29,571 bases of DNA from Lentisphaeria bacterium UBA1776 (GTDB lineage: Bacteria > Verrucomicrobiota > Lentisphaeria > Victivallales > Victivallaceae). Both the position numbers and the translations under genes were made by a program. This document shows, one piece after another, positions 6,653 through 13,772 of this stretch (position 1 is the first letter of the stretch; every line of letters begins with the position of its first letter). The DNA is taken from NCBI GenBank assembly GCA_002314605.1, contig DCGO01000039.1, positions 6,818 to 36,388 of the forward strand. Reading direction: 5' to 3'. Below the pieces are notes generated by a model that was given only the letters and a program-made list of their open reading frames with translations, did no database searches and was not told the DNA's origin.

Positions 6653-8416
6653 ATGATGAAGATCCCGAGAGCAGAGCATCCCCGTCCCCAGTTCCAGCGG
6701 CAGACGTGGCTGAACCTGAACGGCGACTGGACTTATGTTTTTGATTTTTCCCAAAGCGGCAAGGCGCAGGGCTTTGCGGAAGCTGCGGGGTTTGACGCGC
6801 ATATTACCGTGCCGTTCTGCCCGGAAAGCCGGCTTTCCGGCGTGGGTTTCACGGATTTTATTCCGGCAATGTGGTACGTCCGCAAAGTCCGCATTCCGGA
6901 AGGCTGGGGAGGGCAATGTATTTTTTTCCACTGCGGCGGCATCGATTACCTGATGGAACTCTATATTGACGGCGTATTGGCCGGGAGTCACGCCGGCGGC
7001 TCTTCGCCGGTGGAGCTGGAGATCGGGCGCTTTGTCAAAGCCGGGGCGGAGCATCACTTCGTGATCCATGTTCAGGATGATACCCGGAGCCGCCGTCAGG
7101 CACTGGGGAAGCAGAGCATTTCCCGGCAGTCGGCAGGCTGCCGCTACACACGGACCACGGGGATCTGGCAGACGGTCTGGCTGGAAGCGGCGGACCGACG
7201 GGGACTCCGGCACTGCACCATCACGCCGGATTTTGACAACGGCGCCTTCGCATTTGCTCCGGAATTCATCGAAGCCGGTCGGGGATGCACTTTGACCATC
7301 CGCATGCTGGATTCCGGCAAGTGCGCGGCTCAGGAGACTTTGCATGCCGGATCCGGTACAACGGCGCTGCTGAAGCTACCCGAGCCCAAAGCGTGGAGCC
7401 CGGAATTCCCCTTTCTCTACGATATTGAATTTACGGTCCGTGACGGGGAGGGGAGGGTGCTGGACTGTGTGACAAGTTACGCCGGGCTCCGGAAATTTCA
7501 TGTGGAAGGGGACCGGCTTTATTTCAACAATCAGGAAATTTTTCTCCGGCTGGTGCTGGATCAGGGGTTCTATCCGGACGGGATCTGGACGGCGCCGTCT
7601 GACGAAGCGTTGAGGCGGGATATTGAGCTTGCCATGCAGGCGGGATTCAACGGGGCCCGGCTGCATCAGAAGGTTTTTGAAGAGCGCTTCCACTATTGGG
7701 CGGACAAGCTCGGCTATCTGACATGGGCGGAATTTTCCGACTGGGGCATGGGGTTCTGGCGGGTGGACAACACCCGTGCGGCGGCGGCGTACCCGGCTCT
7801 CCGGGATTACTTCGGGCAGTGGAGCTCGGTGGTGGCCCGGGACAGGAATCACCCGTCCATCATAGCCTGGACCCCGCTCAATGAGACGAACGACCCGCTG
7901 GATCTGGCGGAACACCGCCGGTTCGTGTCGGATATTTATGACTTGACCAAACAACTGGATCCCACCCGGCCGGTGAATGATTCCAGCGGGTATATTCACG
8001 CGAAAACCGATCTCTGGACAGTTCACAATTATGCGGCGGCCGGCGAAAAATTGTCTGAAATGCTCAAGCAGAAGCCGGTGTGGATGAATTTCCCGGCGGA
8101 GGAAGGTGCCGCCTACTGCGGACAACCCCTGCTGGTGGACGAGTACGGCGGAGTGCGGTATTATCTCCCAGGGAGCAAGCCATACGCTGCCAATTCATGG
8201 GGGTACGGTGACCTTCCAAAATCGGAAGAGGAGGCGGTCGGACGCATTGCCGGACTTACCCGGGCGCTTCTGGACACTCCCGGAGTCCGCGGGTACTGCT
8301 ACACCCAGCTTACGGATATTGAACAGGAGGAAAACGGTATTTACACGTTTGACCGCCGTCCCAAGTTCAATATGGAAGCGATCCGTGCGATCTTTTCCGG
8401 AAAACCGGAACCCTAG
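6653..8416 (+). CDS. Glycoside hydrolase family 2 enzyme (beta-galactosidase/beta-glucuronidase type)
   Basis: A 587-residue GH2 retaining glycosidase in three parts: an N-terminal jelly-roll sugar-binding domain (about 1-185, ending in the typical TTGIWQTVWLE), an immunoglobulin-like domain (about 190-290) and a catalytic TIM barrel (about 295-580). E411 in TPLNETND is the expected acid/base, after the family motif RNHPSIIAW; E497 in LLVDEYGG is the expected nucleophile. There is no signal peptide, so it probably acts in the cytoplasm on imported oligosaccharides. The exact sugar is not readable. GGGAG at 6645-6649 is three bases from the first ATG and six from the next codon, also ATG (6656), so the start may be one codon later. 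No sugar transporter or regulator gene lies beside it. Confidence 0.92.
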   Translation: MMKIPRAEHPRPQFQRQTWLNLNGDWTYVFDFSQSGKAQGFAEAAGFDAHITVPFCPESRLSGVGFTDFIPAMWYVRKVRIPEGWGGQCIFFHCGGIDYLMELYIDGVLAGSHAGGSSPVELEIGRFVKAGAEHHFVIHVQDDTRSRRQALGKQSISRQSAGCRYTRTTGIWQTVWLEAADRRGLRHCTITPDFDNGAFAFAPEFIEAGRGCTLTIRMLDSGKCAAQETLHAGSGTTALLKLPEPKAWSPEFPFLYDIEFTVRDGEGRVLDCVTSYAGLRKFHVEGDRLYFNNQEIFLRLVLDQGFYPDGIWTAPSDEALRRDIELAMQAGFNGARLHQKVFEERFHYWADKLGYLTWAEFSDWGMGFWRVDNTRAAAAYPALRDYFGQWSSVVARDRNHPSIIAWTPLNETNDPLDLAEHRRFVSDIYDLTKQLDPTRPVNDSSGYIHAKTDLWTVHNYAAAGEKLSEMLKQKPVWMNFPAEEGAAYCGQPLLVDEYGGVRYYLPGSKPYAANSWGYGDLPKSEEEAVGRIAGLTRALLDTPGVRGYCYTQLTDIEQEENGIYTFDRRPKFNMEAIRAIFSGKPEP

Positions 8417-8584
8417 TCGGGGCTGTCGCCGCGCATTTCCGGTTCAAGACCCCGCAGGGCGGCGGAAGCATGTTTTTTTCTGCATTTCCGCCCCTCCGGG
8501 ACTCTGTTATCTTGCTATGCCGCTAGAACCCGGGGCTCCGCTGCTGCTTCGTCCCGGGCTGTTTCTGAGGTTCCTGTGCCCGGT
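8417..8584. other. Intergenic gap between convergent GH2 and exported helical protein genes
   Basis: No gene is seen. It holds a hairpin, GGCGGAA (8461-8467) with TTCCGCC (8486-8492), extended by GCA/TGC, with seven Ts in its loop rather than after the stem. Two CCCGGG blocks lie about 20 bases apart near 8529-8557. Either could help end transcription from both sides, but neither is a textbook terminator. Confidence 0.35.
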
Positions 8585-9079
8585 TTACATCGCAGGAGGC
8601 GGCATGGGGCGGCTGCCTTCGGGACGGGGACCTTCGGGACGGGGACCGCGCATCATGTTCCGTTCCGGCATCAGGGCACGGCGGGCCTGCATTTCGATGA
8701 AGCGTTCGCGATTCTTTTCCATGCCTGCAAGCATCTTTTCCGCCTTCTCTTTGGCCGCTTTGTCCGTCAGGCGGGCGGCGGCTTCCTTGTAGAGCTTGAG
8801 ATTGGTGTCAAAGGCGGCGGCGGCACTCTTTTGGGCATCCGCCTGCGCTTTGTCCCGGATGGTTTTGCATTCGGTCTGGAAAGTCTCATCGGTCTTTTTG
8901 ACGGCGGCGGTTTCCTGCTCATTCAGCTGCAGAATTTTGATGATGTCCGGACGACGCCCCGGGCGGCGTCCTCTCCGGCCTTCCGGGCCGCGCCCCGGAC
9001 CTCCGTCCATTTCCGCCGCGAAAACTCCAACGCCAAGCAGCATGGTCCCGATCATCAGAAAAAAACGACTTGACTTCAT
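8585..9079 (-). CDS. Small exported helical protein with Arg/Gly/Pro-rich ends (Spy/CpxP-like shape)
   Basis: A 164-residue protein with a signal peptide (FFLMIGTMLLGVGVFAAE, likely cleavage after FAA), an Arg/Gly/Pro-rich stretch, a central helical region of about 85 residues rich in Ala, Lys and Glu, and a Pro/Arg-rich tail containing EGPRPEGSRP. LQLNEQE at the start of the helical part is a loose match to the LTxxQ motif of periplasmic Spy/CpxP chaperones, and size and helicity fit, but the match is weak. GGAGG (9086-9090) lies six bases before the ATG at 9079; the ATG at 9085 directly abuts it and is less likely. It is divergent from parE. Confidence 0.75.
   Translation of the reverse strand: MKSSRFFLMIGTMLLGVGVFAAEMDGGPGRGPEGRRGRRPGRRPDIIKILQLNEQETAAVKKTDETFQTECKTIRDKAQADAQKSAAAAFDTNLKLYKEAAARLTDKAAKEKAEKMLAGMEKNRERFIEMQARRALMPERNMMRGPRPEGPRPEGSRPMPPPAM
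8616..8645 (-). repeat. Perfect 15-base tandem duplication in the exported helical protein gene
   Basis: Plus-strand CCTTCGGGACGGGGA occurs at 8616-8630 and again at 8631-8645. It encodes a repeated five-residue Pro/Arg/Glu/Gly unit near the C-terminus, so copy number could vary without breaking the frame. Confidence 0.85.
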
Positions 9080-9106
9080 CTTCATCCTCCTTTGGTATTT
9101 GTTTCT

Positions 9107-9122
9107 GACGGGTGATCCCGTC
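9107..9122 (-). promoter_or_regulatory. Leader hairpin upstream of the exported helical protein gene
   Basis: GACGGG (9107-9112) and CCCGTC (9117-9122) form a perfect six-base stem with a four-base loop. It sits between the predicted promoter (9152-9179) and the ribosome binding site (9086-9090), so it is in the 5' leader. It could stabilise the message; a specific role is not shown. Confidence 0.4.
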
Positions 9123-9151
9123 TTCTGTCCATATAAACGCCGGCAAAATTC

Positions 9152-9179
9152 AATTTATTGTATGAAAACGGATTTTCAA
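9152..9179 (-). promoter_or_regulatory. Sigma70-like promoter for the exported helical protein
   Basis: Minus-strand TTGAAA (9174-9179) and TAAATT (9152-9157) are separated by 16 bases in an otherwise GC-rich region, about 70 bases before the start codon. It faces away from the parE promoter. Confidence 0.45.
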
Positions 9180-9204
9180 CGGGTGCCGGCAGAGTTTTTT
9201 AAGG

Positions 9205-9245
9205 AAAAAACTTGCAAAATTCCCGGGAAAAGAATATATTATTGA
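9205..9245 (+). promoter_or_regulatory. Promoter of parE-parC with extended conserved blocks
   Basis: TTGCAA (9212-9217), a 17-base spacer and TATATT (9235-9240) form a strong sigma70-type promoter. The wider blocks AAAAAACTTGC (9205-9215) and TATATTATTGA (9235-9245) are identical, with the same 19-base gap, to those before lpxA. A GC-rich palindrome CCCGCGCGGG (9250-9259) follows at the expected start of the transcript. Confidence 0.68.
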
Positions 9246-9283
9246 ATCACCCGCGCGGGCGGGCTTTTCGGCAAGGACTTTTT

Positions 9284-11182
9284 ATGGCACAGAACACAGG
9301 CACTGATCCGGCGGGGGAACCCCGTCAGAATGTCACTTACAATGACGATTCGATCCAGACTCTGAAATCCCTGGAACATATCCGTCTCCGACCCGGCATG
9401 TATATCGGCCGGCTGGGGGACGGTTCGCACCCCAATGACGGGATCTATATTCTCCTCAAGGAAGTCATCGACAACTGCATCGATGAATTCATCATGGGGG
9501 CCGGTCGCCGGGTGGAGGTGACCATCGGCGGAGACAATCTGGTAACCGTCCGGGACTACGGACGGGGCATCCCCCTGGGAAAACTGGTGGACTGCGTGTC
9601 CATGATGAATACCGGCGGCAAATACAACAGCGAGGCTTTCCAGTTTTCCGTGGGGCTGAACGGTGTGGGCACCAAGGCTGTGAACGCCCTTTCCAGTTAT
9701 TTCTGTGCCCGGAGCGTCCGGGACGGCAAATTCCGCTGTGCGGAATTTTCCCGGGGAGAGCTGACCGGGGACAAAGAAGGGGAAACCGAGGAGCGGAACG
9801 GAACCGTCATTTCGTTCATCCCCGATGATACCATGTTCAAGAATTACGCCTTCCGCACGGAATATATCGAGCGGCGGCTCTGGATGTATGCGTATTTGAA
9901 CAGCGGTCTCTCCATTTACCTCAACAACCACCTTGAGGGCACCGGGCCGGAGGCGCAGGAGACCAAGCGCTTCTTTTCTCAGCACGGTCTGCAGGATCTT
10001 CTGGAGGTGGAGAGCGGCGAGGAACGGCTTTATCCGGTCGTTTCCTACCGGACCAAGACCCTTGAATTTGCTTTCACGCATACCAATGAATACGGGGAAA
10101 ACAGCTATTCTTTTGCCAACGGGCAGTTCACCAACGACGGCGGCACCCACCTTTCCGCATTCAAGGAGGGCGTTCTGAAAGCCATCAACGAGTTTTCCGG
10201 CAAGAATTTCAAGGCCGACGACGTCCGGGACGGCATGTTCGGCGCCGTGTCCATCAAGCTTCAGGAGCCTATTTTTGAGTCCCAGACCAAGAACAAGCTG
10301 GGTAACACCGACATCCGGGGCCCCATTGTCACCGAGGTCAAGGACCATGTGGTGGATTTTCTCCACAAGAATCCGGCGGTGGCGGAGGCTCTGCTGGCCA
10401 AAGTGAGCGCCAATGAGCAGATGCACCGGGCCATTCAGGAAGTGAAGAAAAAGTCCAGGGAGGCCGTTCAGAAAACCCGGTTGCGGATCCCGAAGCTCAA
10501 GGACTGCAAATTTCATGTGGGCTCCAAGTGGCCCCGTGGAGCGGAACCCAAGGAAACCATGATCTTTCTTACCGAGGGTGATTCCGCCGCCGGGTCTCTG
10601 GAAAAGAGCCGGGATGTGGATTGTCAGGCCATTTTCGCCCTGCGCGGCAAGCCAAAGAACGCCTTCGGCGAGAGTTTCGAGATGATCTACAAAAATGAGG
10701 AGCTCACTTTCCTTATGCAGGCCCTGGGAATTGAGGAAAACACCGAAAATCTCCGGTACGACAAGGTCATTCTGGCCACCGATGCCGATGTGGACGGACT
10801 GCATATCCGGAATCTTCTGCTGACCTTCTTTCTGTGTTTCTTCGACCGGATGGTCCTTTCCGGCCACCTTTATGTGCTGGAAACGCCTCTTTTCCGGGTA
10901 CGGAGCAAGGGACAACAGCTCATTTACTGCTACAGCGAAAAGGAACGGGACCGGGCGGTGGAGAAACTGGGCAAATCGGCGGAGATCACCCGGTTCAAGG
11001 GTCTGGGCGAGATCAAGCCGGATGACTTCGGCGCCTTCATCGGCGAAAACATGCGCCTTTCCCCGGTGACGCTGGACAACATGCACGGCATCAATGACCT
11101 TTTGAAATTCTACATGGGCGACAATACCCCGGAACGCAAGGACTATATCATGGGCAATCTGGAGGTGGTGGATTATGAGTGA
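9284..11182 (+). CDS. parE: DNA topoisomerase IV-type subunit B (ATPase)
   Basis: A 632-residue type IIA topoisomerase ATPase subunit that works with the next gene product to pass DNA strands and decatenate or relax DNA. The N-terminal GHKL ATPase has LRPGMYIG, EVIDNCIDEF (Mg/ATP Asn) and DYGRGIPLG. The TOPRIM domain has E431 in EGDSAAGSLEKSRD and the D500-A-D502-V-D504 acidic triad; RGKPKN lies between them. The size and the NDDSIQTLKSLEHIRLRPGMYIG opening resemble the topoisomerase IV B subunits of Bacteroidota and allied groups rather than long GyrB. AAGGA (9273-9277), six bases upstream, fixes the start at 9284; an upstream ATG at 9212 lies within the promoter. The reading frame overlaps parC by eight bases. 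Whether the cell also has gyrase is not visible here. Confidence 0.93.
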   Translation: MAQNTGTDPAGEPRQNVTYNDDSIQTLKSLEHIRLRPGMYIGRLGDGSHPNDGIYILLKEVIDNCIDEFIMGAGRRVEVTIGGDNLVTVRDYGRGIPLGKLVDCVSMMNTGGKYNSEAFQFSVGLNGVGTKAVNALSSYFCARSVRDGKFRCAEFSRGELTGDKEGETEERNGTVISFIPDDTMFKNYAFRTEYIERRLWMYAYLNSGLSIYLNNHLEGTGPEAQETKRFFSQHGLQDLLEVESGEERLYPVVSYRTKTLEFAFTHTNEYGENSYSFANGQFTNDGGTHLSAFKEGVLKAINEFSGKNFKADDVRDGMFGAVSIKLQEPIFESQTKNKLGNTDIRGPIVTEVKDHVVDFLHKNPAVAEALLAKVSANEQMHRAIQEVKKKSREAVQKTRLRIPKLKDCKFHVGSKWPRGAEPKETMIFLTEGDSAAGSLEKSRDVDCQAIFALRGKPKNAFGESFEMIYKNEELTFLMQALGIEENTENLRYDKVILATDADVDGLHIRNLLLTFFLCFFDRMVLSGHLYVLETPLFRVRSKGQQLIYCYSEKERDRAVEKLGKSAEITRFKGLGEIKPDDFGAFIGENMRLSPVTLDNMHGINDLLKFYMGDNTPERKDYIMGNLEVVDYE

Positions 11183-13733
11183 CAAAGTGACTCCCCCCGA
11201 GGTGCCCATGGAGGAAGCGGCTGAGCAGGAGCTGGCCGGCGCCATGCTCGCCGAACGCCGGCAGGGCGACAATCAGTATTTCCGGCACATGATGGACCGG
11301 AATTTCCTTGATTACGCAAGTTATGTCATCGGTTCCCGGGCCATTCCTGATGTGGATGACGGTCTGAAACCTGTCCAGCGCCGGATCCTGTGGACGCTGT
11401 ACGAGATCTACGATAACGGCCGCACCACCAAGACCGCCAACGTGGTGGGCAACACCATGCACTATCACCCCCACGGGGATGCCTCCATCGGCGATGCGCT
11501 GGTGGTGCTGGCCAACAAGGGCGGCACGGTGGAGATGCCGGACAAGAGCAAGAGTTCTCCGGATGCCACCAAATTTGTGGATGTACCTTATTTCATTCTG
11601 AAGGAAGGAAACTTCGGCAACATCCTGACCGGCAGTCCGGCGGCTGCGGCGCGTTATACCGAGTGTTCTCTGACCCGGCTTGCCTACGAAACGATGTTCA
11701 ACAACGACATCACCGAATTTGTGCCCAACTACGACGGGCGCAAACGGGAGCCGGTGATCCTGCCCGCCAAGGTTCCGAGCCTTCTCATGCTGGGAAGCGA
11801 CGGCATTGCCGTGGGGATGTCCACCATGATCCTCCCCCACAACTTCAATGAACTTCTGGATGCGGAAATTGCGGAACTCCGGGGGGAGACCTTCCAGTTG
11901 TACCCCGATTTCCAGCAGGGCGGCATTATGGACGTCCGGGAATACGAGGATGGAAACGGCCGGATCATTCTCCGGGCGCGGATCGACATTGAGGGGCGGG
12001 AACTGGTGATCCGGGAGATCCCGGCCACCTGCACCTCCGCATCCCTCATCGCTTCCATCGAAAAGGCGGCGGAAAAGAACAAGATCCGTATTTCCAGTGT
12101 GGACGACTTTACCCGGGACCGGGTGGAGATCCGGATCACGCCCACCCGGGGCTATGATCCCGAAAAGACCCGGCAGGGGCTCTACATGTACACGGACTGT
12201 TCCGTGTCGCTTTCGCCGAAACTTACGGTGATCTGCGATCACCGGCCGGTCCAGATGACCGTGACGGAGGTGCTGAAGCGCAATGTTCAGAAACTTCTGG
12301 GCTATCACCGGCGGGAATTTGAACTGGAACTGGAGCGGCAGAATGAACTCCGGCACGCCAAGACGCTTGCGCAGCTTTTTTTCGAGAACCGCATCTACAA
12401 ACGGATCGAGGAGTGCAAGACCCTGGAGGCGGAGTACAAGGAAGTGATCGACGGGCTGTCCCCCTTCCGGGATCAGCTGAAGCGGGATATTTCCAAGGAA
12501 GATGTGGATCATCTTCTGGCCCAGCCGGTGCGGCGCATCGCCCGGTTCGATATCGAAAAGAACCAGCAGGAACTTCGGGACATTGCCGCCAGGATTCGGG
12601 AGATCCGGCACCATCTGGCGCACCTGACGGATTTTACCATCAGCTATCTCGAACTTCTCAAGAAGAACTACGGCGGGGATTTTCCGCGCCACACGGAGAT
12701 CGAAAAGATCGAGCAGATCGACCGCAAGGCGGCGGCTCTCAACAACATCAAGGTCGGCTGGGACCGCAAGGCCGGGTATATCGGCACCAATATCAAGTCC
12801 GAGGATGTCATTACCTGCAACGAGTTCGATAAACTCCTGATGCTGGCCAAGGACGGCATGTATAAGGTGACCGGGCTTCCGTCGGAAAAGCTCTTCGTGG
12901 GCAAATTCTACGAGATCCGGAAATATGATGCAGAGCAGGAGTTTGGGATCCTGTACCGGGATGCCAAGTCGGGAAAATATTACGGCAAGCGCTCACGCAT
13001 TGACAAATTCATCACGGACAAGGAGTACCACCTGATCCCTGCCGGCTGCAAAATGGAGCTTTTCACTCCCCGGCCTGACGGTCTGTATGATCTGGCCTTC
13101 GGAGCGAAGAAACATGAGGAACTGAATCTTCTCTCGCTGCCGCTCCGGTCCGCCAAGGCCCGGGGACTGCTTTTTGCGGGAAAATCCCTTTCGAAAATCA
13201 CCCGGATCCGGGATCTGGAGCCGGAGGAGATCGCTTCTTTCCGCAGTCAGGAGACGCCTGAGCCGGAAGAACCGGAAGAAATGACGACCGATCCTGCAGT
13301 TGATCCGGTAGTGAAAATTGCCCCTGAACCGGCAACGGAACCGGCAATGGAGCCGGCAACGGAGCCGGCAACGGAGCCGGCAACGGAACCGGCAACGGAA
13401 CCGGCAATTGAACCGGAAGCAAAGCCCGGCAAGCGGGGCAGGAAGAAGCATGTGACTACTCCGCCGGAAACCCCTGCGGAACCGGAGCCGGAACCGGAAC
13501 TTGAGCCGGAACTTGAGCTGGAACCCGTTGCGGAAGCGGAGCCGGAACCAGTTGTGGAAGCGGAACTGGAAAAGGATGAACTGATTTTGAGTTCGGAACC
13601 GGAAGCCGGCAAAGTACATCGTCGTCCGGGGCGCAAACCGGATGGGGAGGAAAATAAAACGGTTCAGAAGACGGAGAAAAAGGCGGAGACAGATGAAGAT
13701 CTGGGGATCGTTCAGCCGGAATTCGGTTTCTGA
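11175..13733 (+). CDS. parC: DNA topoisomerase IV-type subunit A (DNA cleavage)
   Basis: An 852-residue breakage-reunion subunit. The conserved ASYVIGSRAIPDVDDGLKPV opening, the HPHGD winged-helix segment (98-102) and the catalytic Tyr161 in AAAARYTE are all present. At the positions of E. coli GyrA Ser83 and Asp87 there are Ala103 and Asp107. The core continues through coiled and beta-propeller-like regions to about residue 695. The last ~155 residues are low-complexity Pro/Glu/Ala, including seven near-perfect EPAT units (about 718-745), a basic KRGRKK patch, and a terminal DEDLGIVQPEFGF segment. That tail is not part of the usual family core. The ATG overlaps the end of parE (coupled translation). 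The C-terminal domain is presumed to wrap DNA. Confidence 0.93.
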   Translation: MSDKVTPPEVPMEEAAEQELAGAMLAERRQGDNQYFRHMMDRNFLDYASYVIGSRAIPDVDDGLKPVQRRILWTLYEIYDNGRTTKTANVVGNTMHYHPHGDASIGDALVVLANKGGTVEMPDKSKSSPDATKFVDVPYFILKEGNFGNILTGSPAAAARYTECSLTRLAYETMFNNDITEFVPNYDGRKREPVILPAKVPSLLMLGSDGIAVGMSTMILPHNFNELLDAEIAELRGETFQLYPDFQQGGIMDVREYEDGNGRIILRARIDIEGRELVIREIPATCTSASLIASIEKAAEKNKIRISSVDDFTRDRVEIRITPTRGYDPEKTRQGLYMYTDCSVSLSPKLTVICDHRPVQMTVTEVLKRNVQKLLGYHRREFELELERQNELRHAKTLAQLFFENRIYKRIEECKTLEAEYKEVIDGLSPFRDQLKRDISKEDVDHLLAQPVRRIARFDIEKNQQELRDIAARIREIRHHLAHLTDFTISYLELLKKNYGGDFPRHTEIEKIEQIDRKAAALNNIKVGWDRKAGYIGTNIKSEDVITCNEFDKLLMLAKDGMYKVTGLPSEKLFVGKFYEIRKYDAEQEFGILYRDAKSGKYYGKRSRIDKFITDKEYHLIPAGCKMELFTPRPDGLYDLAFGAKKHEELNLLSLPLRSAKARGLLFAGKSLSKITRIRDLEPEEIASFRSQETPEPEEPEEMTTDPAVDPVVKIAPEPATEPAMEPATEPATEPATEPATEPAIEPEAKPGKRGRKKHVTTPPETPAEPEPEPELEPELELEPVAEAEPEPVVEAELEKDELILSSEPEAGKVHRRPGRKPDGEENKTVQKTEKKAETDEDLGIVQPEFGF
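13326..13409 (+). repeat. Seven tandem 12-base repeats in the parC tail
   Basis: Units of the form GARCCGGCAACG run head to tail seven times (13326-13409), encoding EPAT, EPAM, four EPAT, then EPAI. Variation is mostly GAA/GAG and the last codon. Because 12 is a multiple of three, gain or loss of units keeps the frame. Confidence 0.9.
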
Positions 13734-13772
13734 CGGTCTGCCGGCAGGCCGGCGAAGGCCCGGAGGAGAAAA

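Noticed and set aside
8440..8452. GGTTCAAGACC resembling a tRNA T-loop
   Set aside because: The flanking bases do not form a T stem and no acceptor or anticodon arm can be drawn.
8461..8492. Hairpin as a classical terminator
   Set aside because: The T run is in the loop rather than after the stem on either strand, so only a weak hairpin note is kept.
9239..11272. Long open frame (677 codons) on the minus strand opposite parE
   Set aside because: It mirrors a complete, motif-rich topoisomerase gene; its translation shows no recognisable motif. Antisense openness is common in GC-rich genes.
11148..12692. Minus-strand open frame opposite parC
   Set aside because: Lies wholly over conserved parC sequence and has no motif of its own.
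13326..13409. Regular repeats as a CRISPR array
   Set aside because: The units are 12 bases with no spacers and lie in frame within parC.
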